DNA of 64,000 bases from Ascarosepion bandense (GCA_037127315.1 JBBBDQ010000350.1:3004501-3068500); one strand, 5' to 3'; counted from the first letter of the stretch, positions 10,640-23,689 are shown. Notes: generated by a model from the letters alone, not told the origin. Made by a program: numbers and translations.

Positions 10640-11330
10640 ATGTGCCCTGTCCCTTCAGGACGTAGGCGATCATGGCTTTCTATGTCTCCCTGTCCCTGGT
10701 GGCTCTTAGCACACCTTCTCCTGTTACATCATGCAACTCTTGTTCCATCATCCACCTGATTAGGTCCTTCAAATATGTTATCTGTTGCTTTTCCATGTCT
10801 CCTTCCCTGTATCTGGCCTGTTAGTATCAGGTTCTCCAAGCCCTCCTTTCTCATTGCATGTCCCAGGAACTTCAGTTGTCTCTTCCTGATTCTCAGTATT
10901 AATTTCCTTTTTGTTTCCATCCTTTCCAAAACCTCATCATTGCTCACATGCTCGATCCATGATATTCGCAGCATTCTTCTGTAGAACTACATTTCAGTTG
11001 CTTCCAGTTTTTCCTTCATCATTGATGATATTGTCCAGCATTCACTGCCATATTGAAGAACTGACAACACATAGCAATCCAGTACTCTCTTCCTTGTTTC
11101 GAGCGAAATTGTCCTGTTTCTTAATACTTTACACAACTTCTGGAATGCTTCCTTCGCCATGCTAATTCGTCTTCAGATCTCTGTGTCGCACTTTCCATTT
11201 TCTGTTATAACAATTCTCAGGAATTTAAATTTTTGTACCTTCTTGATTCTAGTATATCTGACTTGTATTTGGCATATTGGGCTGCTCTTTTTACTGATGA
11301 TCATGCATTTAGTTACTAAAGTGAATTAAT
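10640..11330 (-). pseudogene. RTE-like LINE, 3' part (post-RT region)
   Basis: The minus strand encodes the C-terminal region of an endonuclease-reverse-transcriptase LINE. An open piece (10974-10729) contains RISWIEHVSNDEVLERM and IRKRQLKFLGHAMRKEGLEN, followed by TGQIQG. The same protein is seen at 46496-46800 and 54500-55980. Further upstream (to about 11330) the reading is broken by frameshifts. The upstream RT and endonuclease domains are absent, so this is a 5'-truncated, dead copy. Assignment to the RTE group is from memory of similar ORFs and is moderate. Confidence 0.75.
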
Positions 11331-11394
11331 TACTTCTTGATTCCAAAAAAGGGCATGGTATGTAGAATTAGAACAAATACCCTTGTGGACTAAA

Positions 11395-12042
11395 TAAAGG
11401 GTTTGGTTCAAAATTCCACATCATATCACCTGAAGAATACTTGCCTTCAATTCATCTTTGGTCTTACAAAGAGTTTTGTTGGTCTCTTAACTGTGTCCCA
11501 CACATAATCAAGGGAATTGCCATCTGAGGAGTCAGGTGGCCAGATCTAAAGGGTGATGTGGTCATAGAAATTGTCTGACACCCATGACTGGGTTCGCTTG
11601 CTTGTGTGGCATGGTGCAGAGTCCTATTGCCAAACATAGGGTCTTTCTCTTAAACAAAAACAACACTATCTCAAGACACTTGATGTAGGTCTCTGTGTTG
11701 AGTCTGATTCCCTGTGGGAAGATAATGTCACCAACATTACTCCAAAAACTATGATGTTGACTGGATATATCATCCAACTCTTTCTGAATCCTTTGCACCA
11801 ACCTCAGATTGACAACCAAACACTTTGAAATGTTGAGTTTGTATTGGAGCTTCTGGTGCAAATGCCAAGCAGTACATCATGCGGTTTCCAAACTTCTGGC
11901 AGAGAGAATTGCATTATGGTGCTCATTTTCTCACAGACGGTGTACAGCTGACCCTACTATACTCTGCAGTTAACAAAATCAAAAACAATGTGTAAAATTA
12001 AAAATATAAAATGGTGACAATTTATCCATCGTACCCTGTATA
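11395..12042 (-). pseudogene. mariner-type transposon, transposase pseudogene
   Basis: The high-coordinate end reads, on the minus strand, TACAGGGTACGATGGATAAA, a mariner-type terminal sequence. Inside, the minus strand encodes PQGIRLNTETYIKCLE, then in a shifted frame RPYVWQ-stop-DSAPCHTSKRTQSW, a catalytic-Asp block (normally WQQDSAPCHTS) with a stop replacing one Gln. Downstream remains read like NKTLCKTKDELKA. The left TIR was not found. At least one stop and frameshifts make it inactive. A fragment of the same family lies at 42870-43035. Confidence 0.75.
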
Positions 12043-12219
12043 GACAGATGTAAAACAATACTTGTGGACAAGTTTTTCTAAAGTTTAAATTAATAAGTGG
12101 TGTTAATGTTTATATTTATAAATTATGATATTGTACAATAAGCTGTGACCAAAAATAACAATTTTTTTCAATGCAGTTTTTCATATGACTAAACACTCCA
12201 GATTGTAAAATATTAAACA

Positions 12220-12370
12220 ATATATGTTCTGAAGGACACATAATGCAGTAGATAAAACTGTTGGTTGAGTAATCCAAAAAGTGTTTTGACCCAAAGAGTT
12301 GTGAGTTCAACAATCTGGCCACAGCAGTGAGAACAAAAACTTGGGGAGTTGAGGTACTAAAGGAGATTTA
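12220..12370 (+). repeat. tRNA-Lys-like SINE fragment
   Basis: GACCCAAAGAGTTGTGAGTT with an upstream ATAATGCAGTAGATAAAACT region resembles a decayed tRNA-derived head (A box, then B box GAGTTCAA). It shares its best segment with 10540-10635. Ends are not definable. Confidence 0.4.
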
Positions 12371-12446
12371 AGTATTTTACAATGTCTTTAAACAAAGATT
12401 AAAAATAGCTCAGTAATTTAACCTTAATAATAAAATTAAAACTAAG

Positions 12447-12472
12447 TGTGTGTGTGTGTGTGTGTGTGTGTA
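12447..12472. repeat. (GT)n microsatellite
   Basis: About 12 GT units followed by a short G run. Confidence 0.95.
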
Positions 12473-12948
12473 GGGGGGGATTAATTCACGACATTAACAG
12501 ATGCCACACTCTGATCATGTTAAAAAAAAAAACATTTTAACCTTACTGGCAAAAACTGTGTTCAATTTGTTGGAAAGACCTGTGGGATAAGTCAAATTGA
12601 CTGTATTAATTGTTATTTTCAGATGTTGAATTTATCATTACGCAAAATGCTGATTTATTAAAGAAAGTATTGACTATTAACTCTAAACCTAAATATTTAT
12701 TTCCTCTAAAAATATCATTAAAGTGGTTTTTGCCTTAATAATTATCATGATTTTGGTATATTTTTGTATATTAATAAAATTGCTGAATTGCTTGAACTTT
12801 GTTTAATTTCTTTGCAATAAAGAAAATTTCATTGCAATAAAGAAGCCCTTTTCTTTTGTTTAAAGAGTGTATAGACTTCATGTAGACATGGCTATTGTAT
12901 ATTGTCAAAACAGAAGGCACTGTATAAAATAAATTAGAAAGCAATGTG
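12473..12948. other. No recognisable gene
   Basis: AT-rich. A tandem echo of TTGCAATAAAGAA at 12810-12845 is the only visible structure. Confidence 0.4.
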
Positions 12949-12961
12949 GCTAAACCTATTA

Positions 12962-13271
12962 AGTCAGTCAGCTAAGTGCCATATGTGATACACGCTTGGG
13001 TGATCATGTCTCAAAAAAGACATGACTGACTGGGCAGGAGATTATCCCGCAGTAGGTTGCCATTACTTTCTGCAGTAGACTGGTTGCCAGACAAGACTAT
13101 AGAACCGAATTTGTCCTATTATTTAACCCATAACTGGAGGGAAGAGATGAATTAATAACTTTCCCAATGATGTTTGTGCATAAGTGAATGCAAGGAATTC
13201 AATTGGAATTTGAACTCGGCTCCCCAATTTGTGGTTTGGAGTCGATATCCACTGCACCCCAACCCACATCT
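12962..13271 (-). mobile_element. SINE family A, full-length, 13-bp TSD
   Basis: Minus-strand copy with the tail (AGTCAGTCAG...) at the low end and the tRNA-like head (complement of GTGCAGTGGATATCGACTCC) at the high end. A perfect 13-bp TSD, GCTAAACCTATTA, lies at 12949-12961 and 13272-13284. Integrity suggests a fairly recent insertion. Confidence 0.9.
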
Positions 13272-13284
13272 GCTAAACCTATTA

Positions 13285-14139
13285 TTTAAAATAAAAATAA
13301 TACATAGCAAAAAGACAAGAAACCAGGATAAAGACCTAACGACTGAAAAGAGCGAAAGTGGTTTTTAGATTTTATTTTGACTATGCTTTTAAAGAACTGA
13401 CCTCGTGCTTTGTTAATTGACACTGCAGAGTTGACAACGTATTGAAACCTTATATTGAAACAGACAATGAGAAAATGCAATCAGCATCCTTGAGATAAAG
13501 ATGCAGTGGTCTCAGAAGTAAGATTTCACTTTGTCCTATCAATGATAGAATCAAGAAAGATTTTCAGAAACTCATGTAACTACTATGATTAGTTTAAATG
13601 ATGATGTCTACTTTTTCAGAATCTGCAAACCTTAGAGATTGAACCCACATATTCTCTGCTGTTATTATTGTTATATTCTTATTGTTATATGCATGTCAAG
13701 ACTGCGCCTTGGGGATTTTAATTTAGTTTTGACATGTAAATATTAGCATAAAAATATCCACAGAAAAGAATTTTTTTCTTGGTGGATTAGAGTTGTAAAT
13801 TTTCTAACAGGGACTTTGCATTAGAATCCAGATAAAATGCATGATTGCCAATTTTGATTCTCAAGGAAAGAAAACCATCTTCACTTGAAACATTGCCAAA
13901 ACATTCTACTCCATTCCTGAGAGAGACCAAGCCATGTCAAGTAAAAATCTGCAACTTACAATTGACTGAATGCTTCAATATTATTCTTGTTCATATCTGT
14001 TTATGGTATATGCAATATTTTGTTTTCTTAGAGAATTTTATTCATAGAAAAATATTAGCTATACAAACAAAGAGAATCATAAAAAACATGCAAAATTAAT
14101 AGCAAACTATGAATAATGTTTGAATAAAATTTTCGTAAT
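13285..14139. other. No recognisable gene
   Basis: AT-rich sequence without supported ORF or repeat. An 84-codon frame at 13845-14099 has no recognisable motif. Confidence 0.4.
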
Positions 14140-14452
14140 GAGGTGAAACTCCCTTCCATATTCTTGCTTTCCTGATGGCTACAACCTCCAGGAATTTAAA
14201 TGCAATGTCAATACCCATCTCTTAACCACTTGACTCTTGTTCTTTCTACATCACCCTATATATCTTCCTTTCTCTTTACCTTTGCAACTGTCATCACACC
14301 TGTATTCCCATCCTTCTCTTGTTCCTTTCTCTGACACTTGGTTTGGCTTTCTCTTTACTCTCTTATCTAATATTTTACTCTTATGTAGCCCCCTGCGCAT
14401 CAGTGGCATTACTGCCTTGTTTGGGATGAAATAATTGAAAAAAGAAAAAAAT
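14140..14452 (+). mobile_element. jockey/CR1-group LINE, 3' tail
   Basis: A 5'-truncated copy. It begins in the last codons of the ORF2-type protein (remains of LWNSLP, then YNLQEFKCNVNTHLL), continues through a pyrimidine-rich 3' UTR, and ends with a conserved ATCAGTGGCATTACTGCCTT box and a short A-rich tail. The same tail occurs at 16434-17095, 31149-31497, 37457-39020 and in minus-strand copies. Confidence 0.75.
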
Positions 14453-14509
14453 GTCCATACACTGTTGTATTTAACAGTATTAAAGAATGGAGTTAGTTAT
14501 GTCCATTTA

Positions 14510-15225
14510 CTGTCTACTAGCAGTATAGCCCGCCGTTGCTTGGGTGTAATGAAAGCTTTAAAACTAATCCATGGTCCTGGAGCTCAGACTCTTTGGACGT
14601 TGGCACCAAAGACTAAAATGTAATAGTTGTTTCCAGTTAAAGCAAAACCGTAGACTGAAAGAAAAATGAATGGATGTAAGTCAAATTTTGATTTCCTGCT
14701 ATCGATATCAAATAAGTTTTTTTTCGCTGTAAACTGAATTTTGAAGGCTAAATAAGTCCTCTGAGTAAATGGTATCATAGCTGAGACTAAGAACTATAAT
14801 TATACCTACTTAGAACCAAACCTGAAGCAAAAACTAAAATAAAATGGCTGAAAAAATACAGACATACAGGCAGATAAACAAACACACACACAAACATCTT
14901 GCCTTTTATATATATATATATATATTATCAATTTTCTGCACTATTGTAAGAACTGCAAACTTGAAACTTCTGAATATCGTTTCTTATGTCTTTGTCTATG
15001 AGTGTATCAAATTTGATTAAAATCGAACCACACCTTTTATAATCCGATTTTTTCGATTATCGATATTTATCGGTGGTACCTCGACACAAAACCTAGCTAA
15101 GAACACTCGCAGACGCTTATAGTACAACTGTCTAAATTTTCAAGGGAATCGGTTCAGCCGTTTCGGAGTCTATAGGTAACAGACACACACACAGTTCCAT
15201 TTATAAATAAGTTTAGATCTAAAGC
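14510..15225. repeat. Probable dispersed repeat of unknown class
   Basis: Starts near CAGTATAGCCCGCCGTTGCT and ends near GGTTCAGCCGTTTCGGAGTC followed by (CA)n and an AT-rich end. CpG-bearing end sequences of this style are familiar from dispersed repeats in arthropods and molluscs, but the class is not identified. A (TA)n run at 14911-14926 sits inside. No second copy was noticed in the window. Confidence 0.35.
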
Positions 15226-15653
15226 ATTTCCTACATGTGAGCATAGTGATTATTTCATTTGGCTTATGGATGATATAGCAGAACTTGTGGAAAATCTTTA
15301 AAAATTTTCATTCAACAGAGTCAATCCATGATTTTGTATGTATACTTGGGAAAAAAACACTAATGAGAAACAGGAAATACAATTATCTCAGCCACCAGGA
15401 AGGGAGCCACATATATCTTTGATTTATATCTGTCAAAGACTATCTTGTTAACTGAATTAACATAAAAAGGATATACATGTTAAGTGTTTAAGGGAGTTAC
15501 ATAATGATCTTTAAGAGAAATATTATAAAAAAATGGAAATCTTAATTATAAAGGTGGCCTTGTGCCAGACTAAGCTTAGTAACTATAATGCCTTTATATC
15601 CATGTATTCAGTTCTGCTTAACTAAATAATTAAATGCCTTCATGTTTCATATA

Positions 15654-16034
15654 CACTACTGGCCATAATTATTAGGCCACCCCAGTATTTTTTAAGAAAT
15701 TATGTATTTCATACTATTTTTAGTATTTATTCCAAATGAAAATAGAATGGTTCTTTTGTTATTATTACTTTGCAAAATTTTACAAGGCAAGGAAGCAAAG
15801 ATGAACTCATCCGAATCATCTTAAATTTTCTTCATTCTTTCATTGATGAAACTGCAATATAGGTAATTCTTAGATATTTACAAATTCATTTGATGCACAT
15901 GTTATTGTGTAATATTAACAAAAGAACCATTCTATTTTCATTTACAATTATTCACTTGGCAATAAATACTAAAAAATAGTATGAAATACATCTTTTAAAA
16001 CACTGGGGTAGCCTAATAACTATAGCCGGTAGTG
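15654..16034. mobile_element. Tc1/mariner-type MITE with long TIRs
   Basis: A 381-bp non-coding element flanked by TA on both sides (15652-15653, 16035-16036). The left end begins CACTACTGGCCATAATTATT and the right end is its diverged inverted copy. Inverted similarity extends over more than 100 bp, through TTTCATACTATTTTTAGTAT and AAAATAGAATGGTTCTTTTG. TA duplication plus long TIRs fit a non-autonomous Tc1/mariner derivative. A second copy lies at 58270-58692 and a terminal fragment at 46871-46893. Confidence 0.85.
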
Positions 16035-16036
16035 TA

Positions 16037-16433
16037 TGACATTTCCTCAACAAGGTTTCTGGGTCTCAATTGGAAGCAAAGCTTTGGAAAACCCAATGAA
16101 CAAAGAAATAGACTAAAGCATATCTGTATTTACTGCACATACTCAAATGTAGATACAGCCTTTCTTGAATAAATGCTTAAACTAAGAAGCAGAGTGTGGT
16201 ATCCCAACCAGACTCCACCTAATAAATTATGCATAGTATCAGTAGCTTGAGTTTTATTCTTTATAATAGCACATCTGTAAAGCATAGAAAACAAAGATTA
16301 GAAAGAGAAATTATATATTTCTTGGAACTTATATTACAGCTAAATTTTCACAACTGATTTTTTGAATAGGCAGACAGCTGCAGCATATCTTTTCTTTTAT
16401 CTTTGCCCAATCCAGCAGTCTTGTACCTTATGA
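16037..16433. other. No recognisable gene
   Basis: Sequence between the MITE and the LINE; no supported feature. Confidence 0.4.
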
Positions 16434-17059
16434 TTACAAATCTACCATCCGCCCGTGCATTGAATACTGCTGCCATATCTGGTCGGGTGCCCCTGCTGTT
16501 CTCCTCGGGCTTCTCGATAAGGTTCAGAGGAGGGTCTGTAATGTGATAGATACCGACTTGGCAGACCGCCTGCAGTCTCTCTCCCACCGGCGAGACGTGG
16601 CTTCCCTGTGTCTCTTCTATAAATACTTTCACGGCTTCTGCTCCGATGAACTTAGATCACTGGTGCCCCCTAAATACGAATTTGCACGAGATACTAGATT
16701 AGCAACTAGATCCCACCCTTTTACAGTGAAACCGATAAAATGCAGCCGTAACTTCTACTCCAACAGTTTCTTTCCTTGCACTTCCCGACTGTGGAATTCT
16801 CTTCCAAACGATTGCTTCCCCGACGGCTACAATCTCCAGGAGTTTAAATGTAAGGTCAATAGACACCTCCTAACACACTAACCTGCTCCCATTCTATCAA
16901 GCACTCTTCCCATCTGCCCGACCCTCATCCTCGCTATCCTTACTCATCTGTCACCTTTCTCCTGACATTCCCTATGTCTATCCACTCCTTCTCTTTACCT
17001 TCCCCTATGTAGCCCCATGCGCAATAGTGGCAGTGGAATGCCTTGCTTGGAGTGAGATG

Positions 17060-17095
<36 letters not shown>
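16434..17095 (+). mobile_element. jockey/CR1-group LINE, 5'-truncated young copy
   Basis: Starts in the post-RT region (STIRPCIEYCCHIWSGAP remains) and carries an uninterrupted C-terminal frame to 16881 containing LADRLQSLSHRRDVASLCLF, YKYFHGFCSDELRSL and the terminal YNLQEFKCKVNRHLL, followed by a stop. The 3' UTR is short and ends in the conserved box and about 30 A. Lack of frameshifts and the long A tail make this the youngest copy of the family here. A possible short TSD, ATGATT, occurs at both junctions (weak). Confidence 0.85.
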
Positions 17096-17599
17096 ATTTG
17101 TAAAGCTCAAACCTTGACCCATAGAAAAGATTTCATTATAGGCTTAAGAAAAAATCTATATTATTGCCTTTACAAGTAAAGATCTAAAGTTGTGTATTAA
17201 GTTTAAACAGTTTTAAAAATAAAAACATTTAAATAAAAAATATTAAATGAACAACTGATAAAGTGAGGCAGTGGGAATGTAAAATAATTTTACAAATAGA
17301 AAAGTTGTTCTGCATTGAAAGATGACAAGTCTAAAGTTATTTTACAGAGATTATTGTTGAAAGAAAGACAAAGTCAGCTTGATAAATAAAAACTGATTTT
17401 TCAATCAGTTAACAGAAGTTTTTCCATTTTGTTGCATTAATAATTATAATTGGATTAATTTGAAACTTTTGGGTTTTTGCAGTTCCTTTGAGAAAAAATA
17501 GTTTGATACTGAAACAGATGGAATTACTATCAGAAATACAAGAAGGGGAAGGAATGGTAAATTTGAAAAAGCAAAAAATACAATTGTGTTTATAGCTGG
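17096..17599. other. No recognisable gene
   Basis: AT-rich sequence, no supported feature. Confidence 0.4.
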
Positions 17600-17850
17600 G
17601 TAGGCTTAACATTAAGAAAAGTTAGCTGAAGTTTCTGGGACATGTAAAAGAGAGCTTGGAGAATCTGATACTCACAGGTCAGACAGAGAGAAAGAGAGAC
17701 AGGGGAAAGTAATGTGTAACATACTTGAGGGGGCTTGAGCAAGTGGATGGCAGAGCAGGATTTGGGTGGGGTAACAGGGAGATGTGGAAGGCCATGATTG
17801 CCTACATCCTGAAGGGATGTGACACATAGAAGAAGCTGTATTTTCTCTAA
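17600..17850 (+). pseudogene. RTE-like LINE C-terminal fragment
   Basis: Frame-shifted remains of the RTE-like C-terminus: a stretch decoding as KFLGHVKR..LENLILTGQ, then EGKRDRGK-like and MIAYILKGCDT remains, matching the protein family at 46496-46800. A 26-nt A-run lies 140 bp downstream at 17994-18019. Inactive. Confidence 0.55.
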
Positions 17851-18019
17851 ATTGAAAAACAGTGGTTTAGTGATAAGAGCAGAAAAGGCCCAGTTTTTGA
17901 AAGGATCAAATATATTAACCAAACAAATCATTTGGGAAAAGAGATAAAGAAATACTAAAGGAAAACCACACAGATTAATAGAAAGTGCTAACCAAAAAAA
18001 AAAAAAAAAAAAAAAAAAG

Positions 18020-21000
18020 AAAAAAAAAGAAAAAAGGAAACCTTCTTGCATTATGGGGTGTAAAAGGAGAAGGAATAAACAAAAATTTTGTTTGGAGACA
18101 CAAAGATGGAGGATGTCTTAAATAAGCAAGGGACCCAGAAGTAGCTAAAGGTGTGAGTAGGAGTGTATGCAGAAGTGCCCTAACCCAACCCAATAAGCAA
18201 GCAAGATGTGTGAGCAAACTAGAAAAAGAAGCAGATATGAAAAATGTCAGTTAAAACTGAAAATGGGTCAGAATTGGAATGTGTGAGATTTGGTGGGTAA
18301 TATAGGCAAGCTGAAACCTGAACTTCCAAAATTCATTTCAATCAGTGGTTTATCAAAGAAATTTATATAAGAATTTGATTTAAAAATATTTGATGAGATT
18401 TTTTAAAAAATCTAATTTTTATTTGTGTGTGTCAACTTTCACATTTTTTAGTTGTTTGTGGCTAAATACTGTTTGTCACAAATCTATTTTGAAGACCTTG
18501 GCCTTATTGTCATTGAACATAATTTAATATAAAAAATATTAAGTAGTTAAAAAGTATTAAGACAGAGACGAGAAAATAAATGCTACTAGAAATAAAGAAA
18601 GTAATCAAATTTGTAACAATTGACAAGTGGAATAAAAGTCTTCAACTCAATTTATTTGTAAAAGATTTTGACATTCTCAAATGTCAGTTTAGCAGGTCAA
18701 TAAAGTTATTTTCTTTATCTATTGTTTTTTTTTTCAGGTTTAATTATTTGTTTCTTAAAAACAAATGTTTTTTTTAAATCTTACAAGATTTCAGATTTCA
18801 AAAGTTAAAAAAATAATTGGAGTTTTTTATTCTAAATTAAAAAGAAAGAAATTTGGTAGCAAGACCGACTTTGTTATTAGACCTAACTGGATTATCAATG
18901 AATAAAAGAAAAGTTCAATCATAGAAATGAGTATGAAAATCTCAGTCTGATTTTAAAACAAGTCTTGTACAAGGTCACATATATAGAACAAAATTAAAAA
19001 CAAAATGTGTTGAAAAATCATGTTTTAAAATAATACCAAGGAGAATCAAACTCAGAATTAACTTGATGGAATTCAGGAAGATTGAGCAAAACCAAGACCA
19101 CTGCTCCTCCCCACTGATAAGAAAGTGATCAATAAATATATACTAGAAGATGTCAAGTTAAAGGAAGCATGTTGTTGATAAAGAAAACCCAGTACCCACC
19201 AGAATAACATTTATGATTTCACTGGAAAAAAGGGACCAAGGAAAAGACATCTGTTTTGAATCAGCCACTCAGAAGAAAAGTTCATCTTACAAAGAGAGAA
19301 ACTAGCCTAAAGCATTTGTTGCTGATAATTTGCCCTGAGAGAAATTTTATATGCAAACATTAATTTGGATTTCCTTGAATGCAAGTGATAAGGAAAAAAT
19401 TAATTACTATTTTGAAATGACCATGGACAAACAGGCTGTGTAGTTGATTGATCATAAAAAAATGTATAGGCAGAAAAAAGATAAACTTTTGTTTGAGAAG
19501 TGGAAATAATTTTCTTTCCTTTAATTTTGAGTGGTCTGGGCAATGGAAAGATCACAGCATAAGACAAAGCTGATGACTGAAAACCATTTGCTGTGTCATT
19601 TTGATAGTTTCAATAATTATCAGAAACAGGTTGAGGTTAGCTGCTGAGAAGATGGGAGAAGGAAGAGAGAGACTGGCATGAAGCAGTTGTATGAGATGAG
19701 ACATGAAGGGAGTCAAAATGAAGAAAAGGTGGCTTGATTCCTCTGACCACCCTCAAAATGGGGTTGGACAAACCCAAATTTTGAAAACTACTTGAGTAAA
19801 GATATTTTGAGAATAATGAATTTTAGAAAAAGGGCAGAATTCAACCAAACCAAAACCCTGGTCAATCCCCACTCCTGCCAGACACTGGACTCCATATAAG
19901 CTGGAGATCTTAGAACACAGAGAGAAGAATCCTGGAGATACAGAGTCCCCAAACTACTTCTACTGGAATCCACATCGTTTGCTGAGACCTCCTGATGAAG
20001 ACCTTTTATCAGCTCAAAAGATAGAAAAATCTTAGGAGAGATTGAAAGAGCAGATCAGATTACAGAAGACCAGAACTTAAAAATTTAAGTTACTACCAGC
20101 ATGAGCTGTAGACTCCAAAGGCAATCCCAGTGTCATTTGATTTTAAGTGAGAATGTTTAAAAGTGCCGTATACAACAAAGCATATATAAACCAAATCACG
20201 GTTACATTTTTAATCAAAGTGGATTCTTTATTCCAAAGAATTTTTTGTGTGTATAACTCCCAGCTCTCTGGTCAGTTAGTTCTCACTTCAAGTTTGCTTC
20301 ATCAATAATCTTCTCATACTCTGAAATCAAAAACACAATGTGGCAGAGGTGCCGATAGTCGTGAACAGACAAACAACAGCTAAGTTGAGTGGAACTGTGC
20401 TACCAACATGATAACAAACAGGTGATGCATTAACAAGTAAGGAGTTAGCTAGTTGATAACCAGTGATCTGAAGGAACCTGAAGACAAATCAGAGTCATGG
20501 AGCTACATAATTGACTAGGCCCGATATAGGGGTAATATTTTTGGTCACTGCTGACCAGGTTTGAAGTGGTTGACAGTTATACAATTTTCACTAATGCTGT
20601 TGGGAAAGGCACAAATCCCAACCCTCCAACCAGTAATCACTTAACCAACAGGTTTGAATGAATCACACGCACACGCACACGCACACACACAACTTGGAAT
20701 TTAAAACTATAGAAAAGACAATGAGGAAATCATTCTGCCATCTTTCCCAAGTTGGAACCATTTGCAAAAATAGAATGTGTGGAGAGCCATGATCAGCAAT
20801 GTTTTGAAGGAACATAACATTAAAAAAAAATAATAATAAATAATCAGACATTATTTCTCAGATTCATGCAGACATTGAAAGGAATAATTTAAACTTGTCT
20901 GCTTTCAGTTATTTTTGTTGTTTTGGCAAATTCTAGCACTGCATTGGAAGTAGATAAAACAAGATAGTATTGAACCAAAATGAGTTCACAAGTGAGTATC

Positions 21001-21350
21001 TAAACATAAGAAGCAATAAAAAGACAGCCTTGTTTGCAATGATTCTTTCATTAATGAATAAAGTTGAACTAGTAAATATAACAAATCTAAGCAAATGGTC
21101 ACATTGACACTAATATGACAGTTTTAGTGACTAATAGCTCCACAGAAGATGCCAACCAGAAATTAGGTCTTCACATCAGCCTCTCCCAACCAGTCACCCC
21201 ATAATGTAAAAATCAATACAATCACAAATGGTATAATCACATACTGATCACTTCTGGCAACAAGCACACACACAAAATTTGATACACTGCTTCATATTAC
21301 AGTTATAAAAAAATATTTATATAAAAAGTTAAGAGTCAAGTTTCATGTTT
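18020..21350. other. 3.3 kb largely featureless
   Basis: AT-rich sequence with no recognised gene or RNA. A weak hammerhead-like string lies at 19987-20040 (see findings) and a short (CA)n with CACACG variants at 20667-20690. Probably old non-coding DNA. Confidence 0.45.
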
Positions 21351-21472
21351 ATATCAAATGTTAGAACATTTCCTGAATCTCGCCATAATTGATTTGTTCA
21401 AAAAATTTCTCTTCACAGGCTGCTTTTTAAAAAAAAAATCACTCTCTTTAAAGGTTTCTCTTAAAAAAGCCT

Positions 21473-21655
21473 CGTACGGAAATGCCATGGAAATGTCTTT
21501 TGCACCCTCATACGGAAATGCCATGGAAATGTCTTTTGCACCCTCATATGGAAATGCCACGGAAATGTCTTTTGCACCCTCATATGGAAATGACATGGAA
21601 ATGTCTTTTGCACTCTGACATGGAAATGTCTTAAACCCTCATATACAAATGCCAG
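21473..21655. repeat. 36-bp minisatellite, about 4.5 units
   Basis: The unit contains GGAAATGCCATGGAAATGTC and TTTTGCACCCTCATA. Four near-identical units are followed by a degraded partial. Because 36 is a multiple of three, the array stays open on both strands (plus reads SYGNAMEMSFAP per unit; minus reads FPYEGAKDISMA). No splice sites or recognised domain support coding. Confidence 0.85.
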
Positions 21656-21659
21656 CAAT

Positions 21660-23689
21660 AGACACCTTTACTCCATTAGTACCAAGCTACTGAAAAGGTT
21701 AATTTTATGAAAAGAGAGGTGAAGAAGCTATTGAGTACTTTAATTTTTTTGCTGATCTTTATCAGCAAAGTTCGATTGAACCAGTTGACTGTTGAACTAA
21801 GTTCATTCTGTTTTGTATATAAAAAAAATTCCTTAGTAGAAAAATAAATGAGAAATGCATTGGAAATTATTTAAAATAAACTTGGGAAAATATTCTTTTA
21901 TATTTGCTTATCATAAAAGAAACTTGCAGCTATCAACACGATATGACTTTAATGTGAAAATTTCTTGCAAGTTCCAAACTCATACATTGCCCTAATCCTG
22001 TAGGTAAATATTTAGCTTCTCTCTCATAGCTATATAGAGGGAGAAAAAAAAATCTCTTGTCTTCTCTGGTGGACAAATATTAAATTGCATAAACAGTTCA
22101 ATATAGAATCTATTCTGAAATATAAATCACAATGTGCCATTATATATTTATCTATCCCAAGGCTTGATCTCTTAGTATTATTATAGTAATAGTAGACATT
22201 ACACTATATCAATAAACCTGTTAGAATAATAATAAAATTAGTAAATAGGAGCAGTTAGGCTGCTAATACGTTGTTACTAATTCCCTTTGGATAATTTAAA
22301 AAACAAATTTTTCTAACAGTAATGGAGAGTTATGGAGATGAAAATAAAAACCAATGCAATTGTAAAAAAAAAAAAAAAATGCTTAACACTGATCATATTT
22401 TTTGTAATAATATAAAGTAGGAAGCAAAATTTTTGTATGAAATGACAATATTCTCTTCACATCTCTTAAAAATTCTCATTGCCAATAGTTCTTGTCAATG
22501 ATCAAGTAATCATGCTACCTAGAGAAAAAATAAAGAGGAGGCTATGGATAGAGCAGACTAAAAGTACTAAAATAAGGAGAAAACAAAAAAGTTTTTTTTT
22601 TTGTGACAGAGTCAAATCTTTAAAGTTTTGACAGAGAAGCAAAGAACAAAAAAAAAGTATTTTCAAAATGTATAAAAAGAAAATAATTTATTATGTATAT
22701 CATTATGAATATTTCAAATATTGAAAAATAGTTAAAATATTTAAATATTTATTTTCCTCAGAGACAAAATATTTCTATTCTAGGAAAAGAATTTGGCTTC
22801 TTTCTTTAGCTAAACAGTAAATAATGTGTAAGGAAAAAAGTTTCACTTTAAATTCATATCAATTTAGTTATACTAGTTAATCATAAAACTTTTGAGCTAT
22901 AATGACTACAAGCAATTCATTTAATTTTTTCTATTCGAGGATAATGATATTTTGCATAGCATAGTTGGTTCCAAAGATCCAAAGAATTTCTAATCTCAGT
23001 TTGAAAAAGTTCAATATTTACTTTCATGTACTTGTTGATTTTTTAAATTTTTCTCTCAATTTACTCTTCATTTTCCTACTATTTCTGGATATTTCAAAAT
23101 GTTTAATGATTTGCCATGCTTATCTCCCCCTTTGATGACGTAGCTGGAACTTAAAAGGGAGAATAGTTCAGCAGACAGTCTAAATAAGAGAGTCAAGTAT
23201 AGTTGATGTTTTTTTAGCATTTTAAATACTTCTGAACCTTATAAACAAATAAGAAAAGATTACCAGGGAAGTGTAAAGTTTGCATTTAATCTAATTTGTG
23301 CTGCTCAGTGTAAAAATAAATTTGTGACTATTTACTGTGGTTCTTGACCAAATCAATAATAATTCAAAAGTCTGTAAGAGGAAACAGTCATTGGTTCTTG
23401 AAATTCAACAACAAAATACAATGACAACATTTATTAACTGTAAGCATTATTTCAGGCAAAATTTGTTTATAATCTAATAAATAAATTCAGCAATTATGGA
23501 GAGCTTATTTTTAGGAGAAACCAGTTATTATCTAGATTTAGCATTATAAGTGTTAAAAACACTACATGGTTTATAATTGATGGGGAGTGGCATAGTTGTT
23601 TTCTTCAATGTTAGAGAACTAATATTCAATTAAATGACCCTGTCAACTGTTGATAATGAGTACTAAAGTATTTGATGAGAGTAGTTAAA
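21660..23689. other. 2 kb without recognisable gene
   Basis: Strongly AT-rich; short A runs at 22363-22378 and 22590-22602. Nothing supported. Confidence 0.45.

Noticed and set aside
11562..11861. 99-codon minus-strand frame as a host gene
   Set aside because: It is a frame-shifted piece of mariner transposase; the catalytic block continues in another frame.
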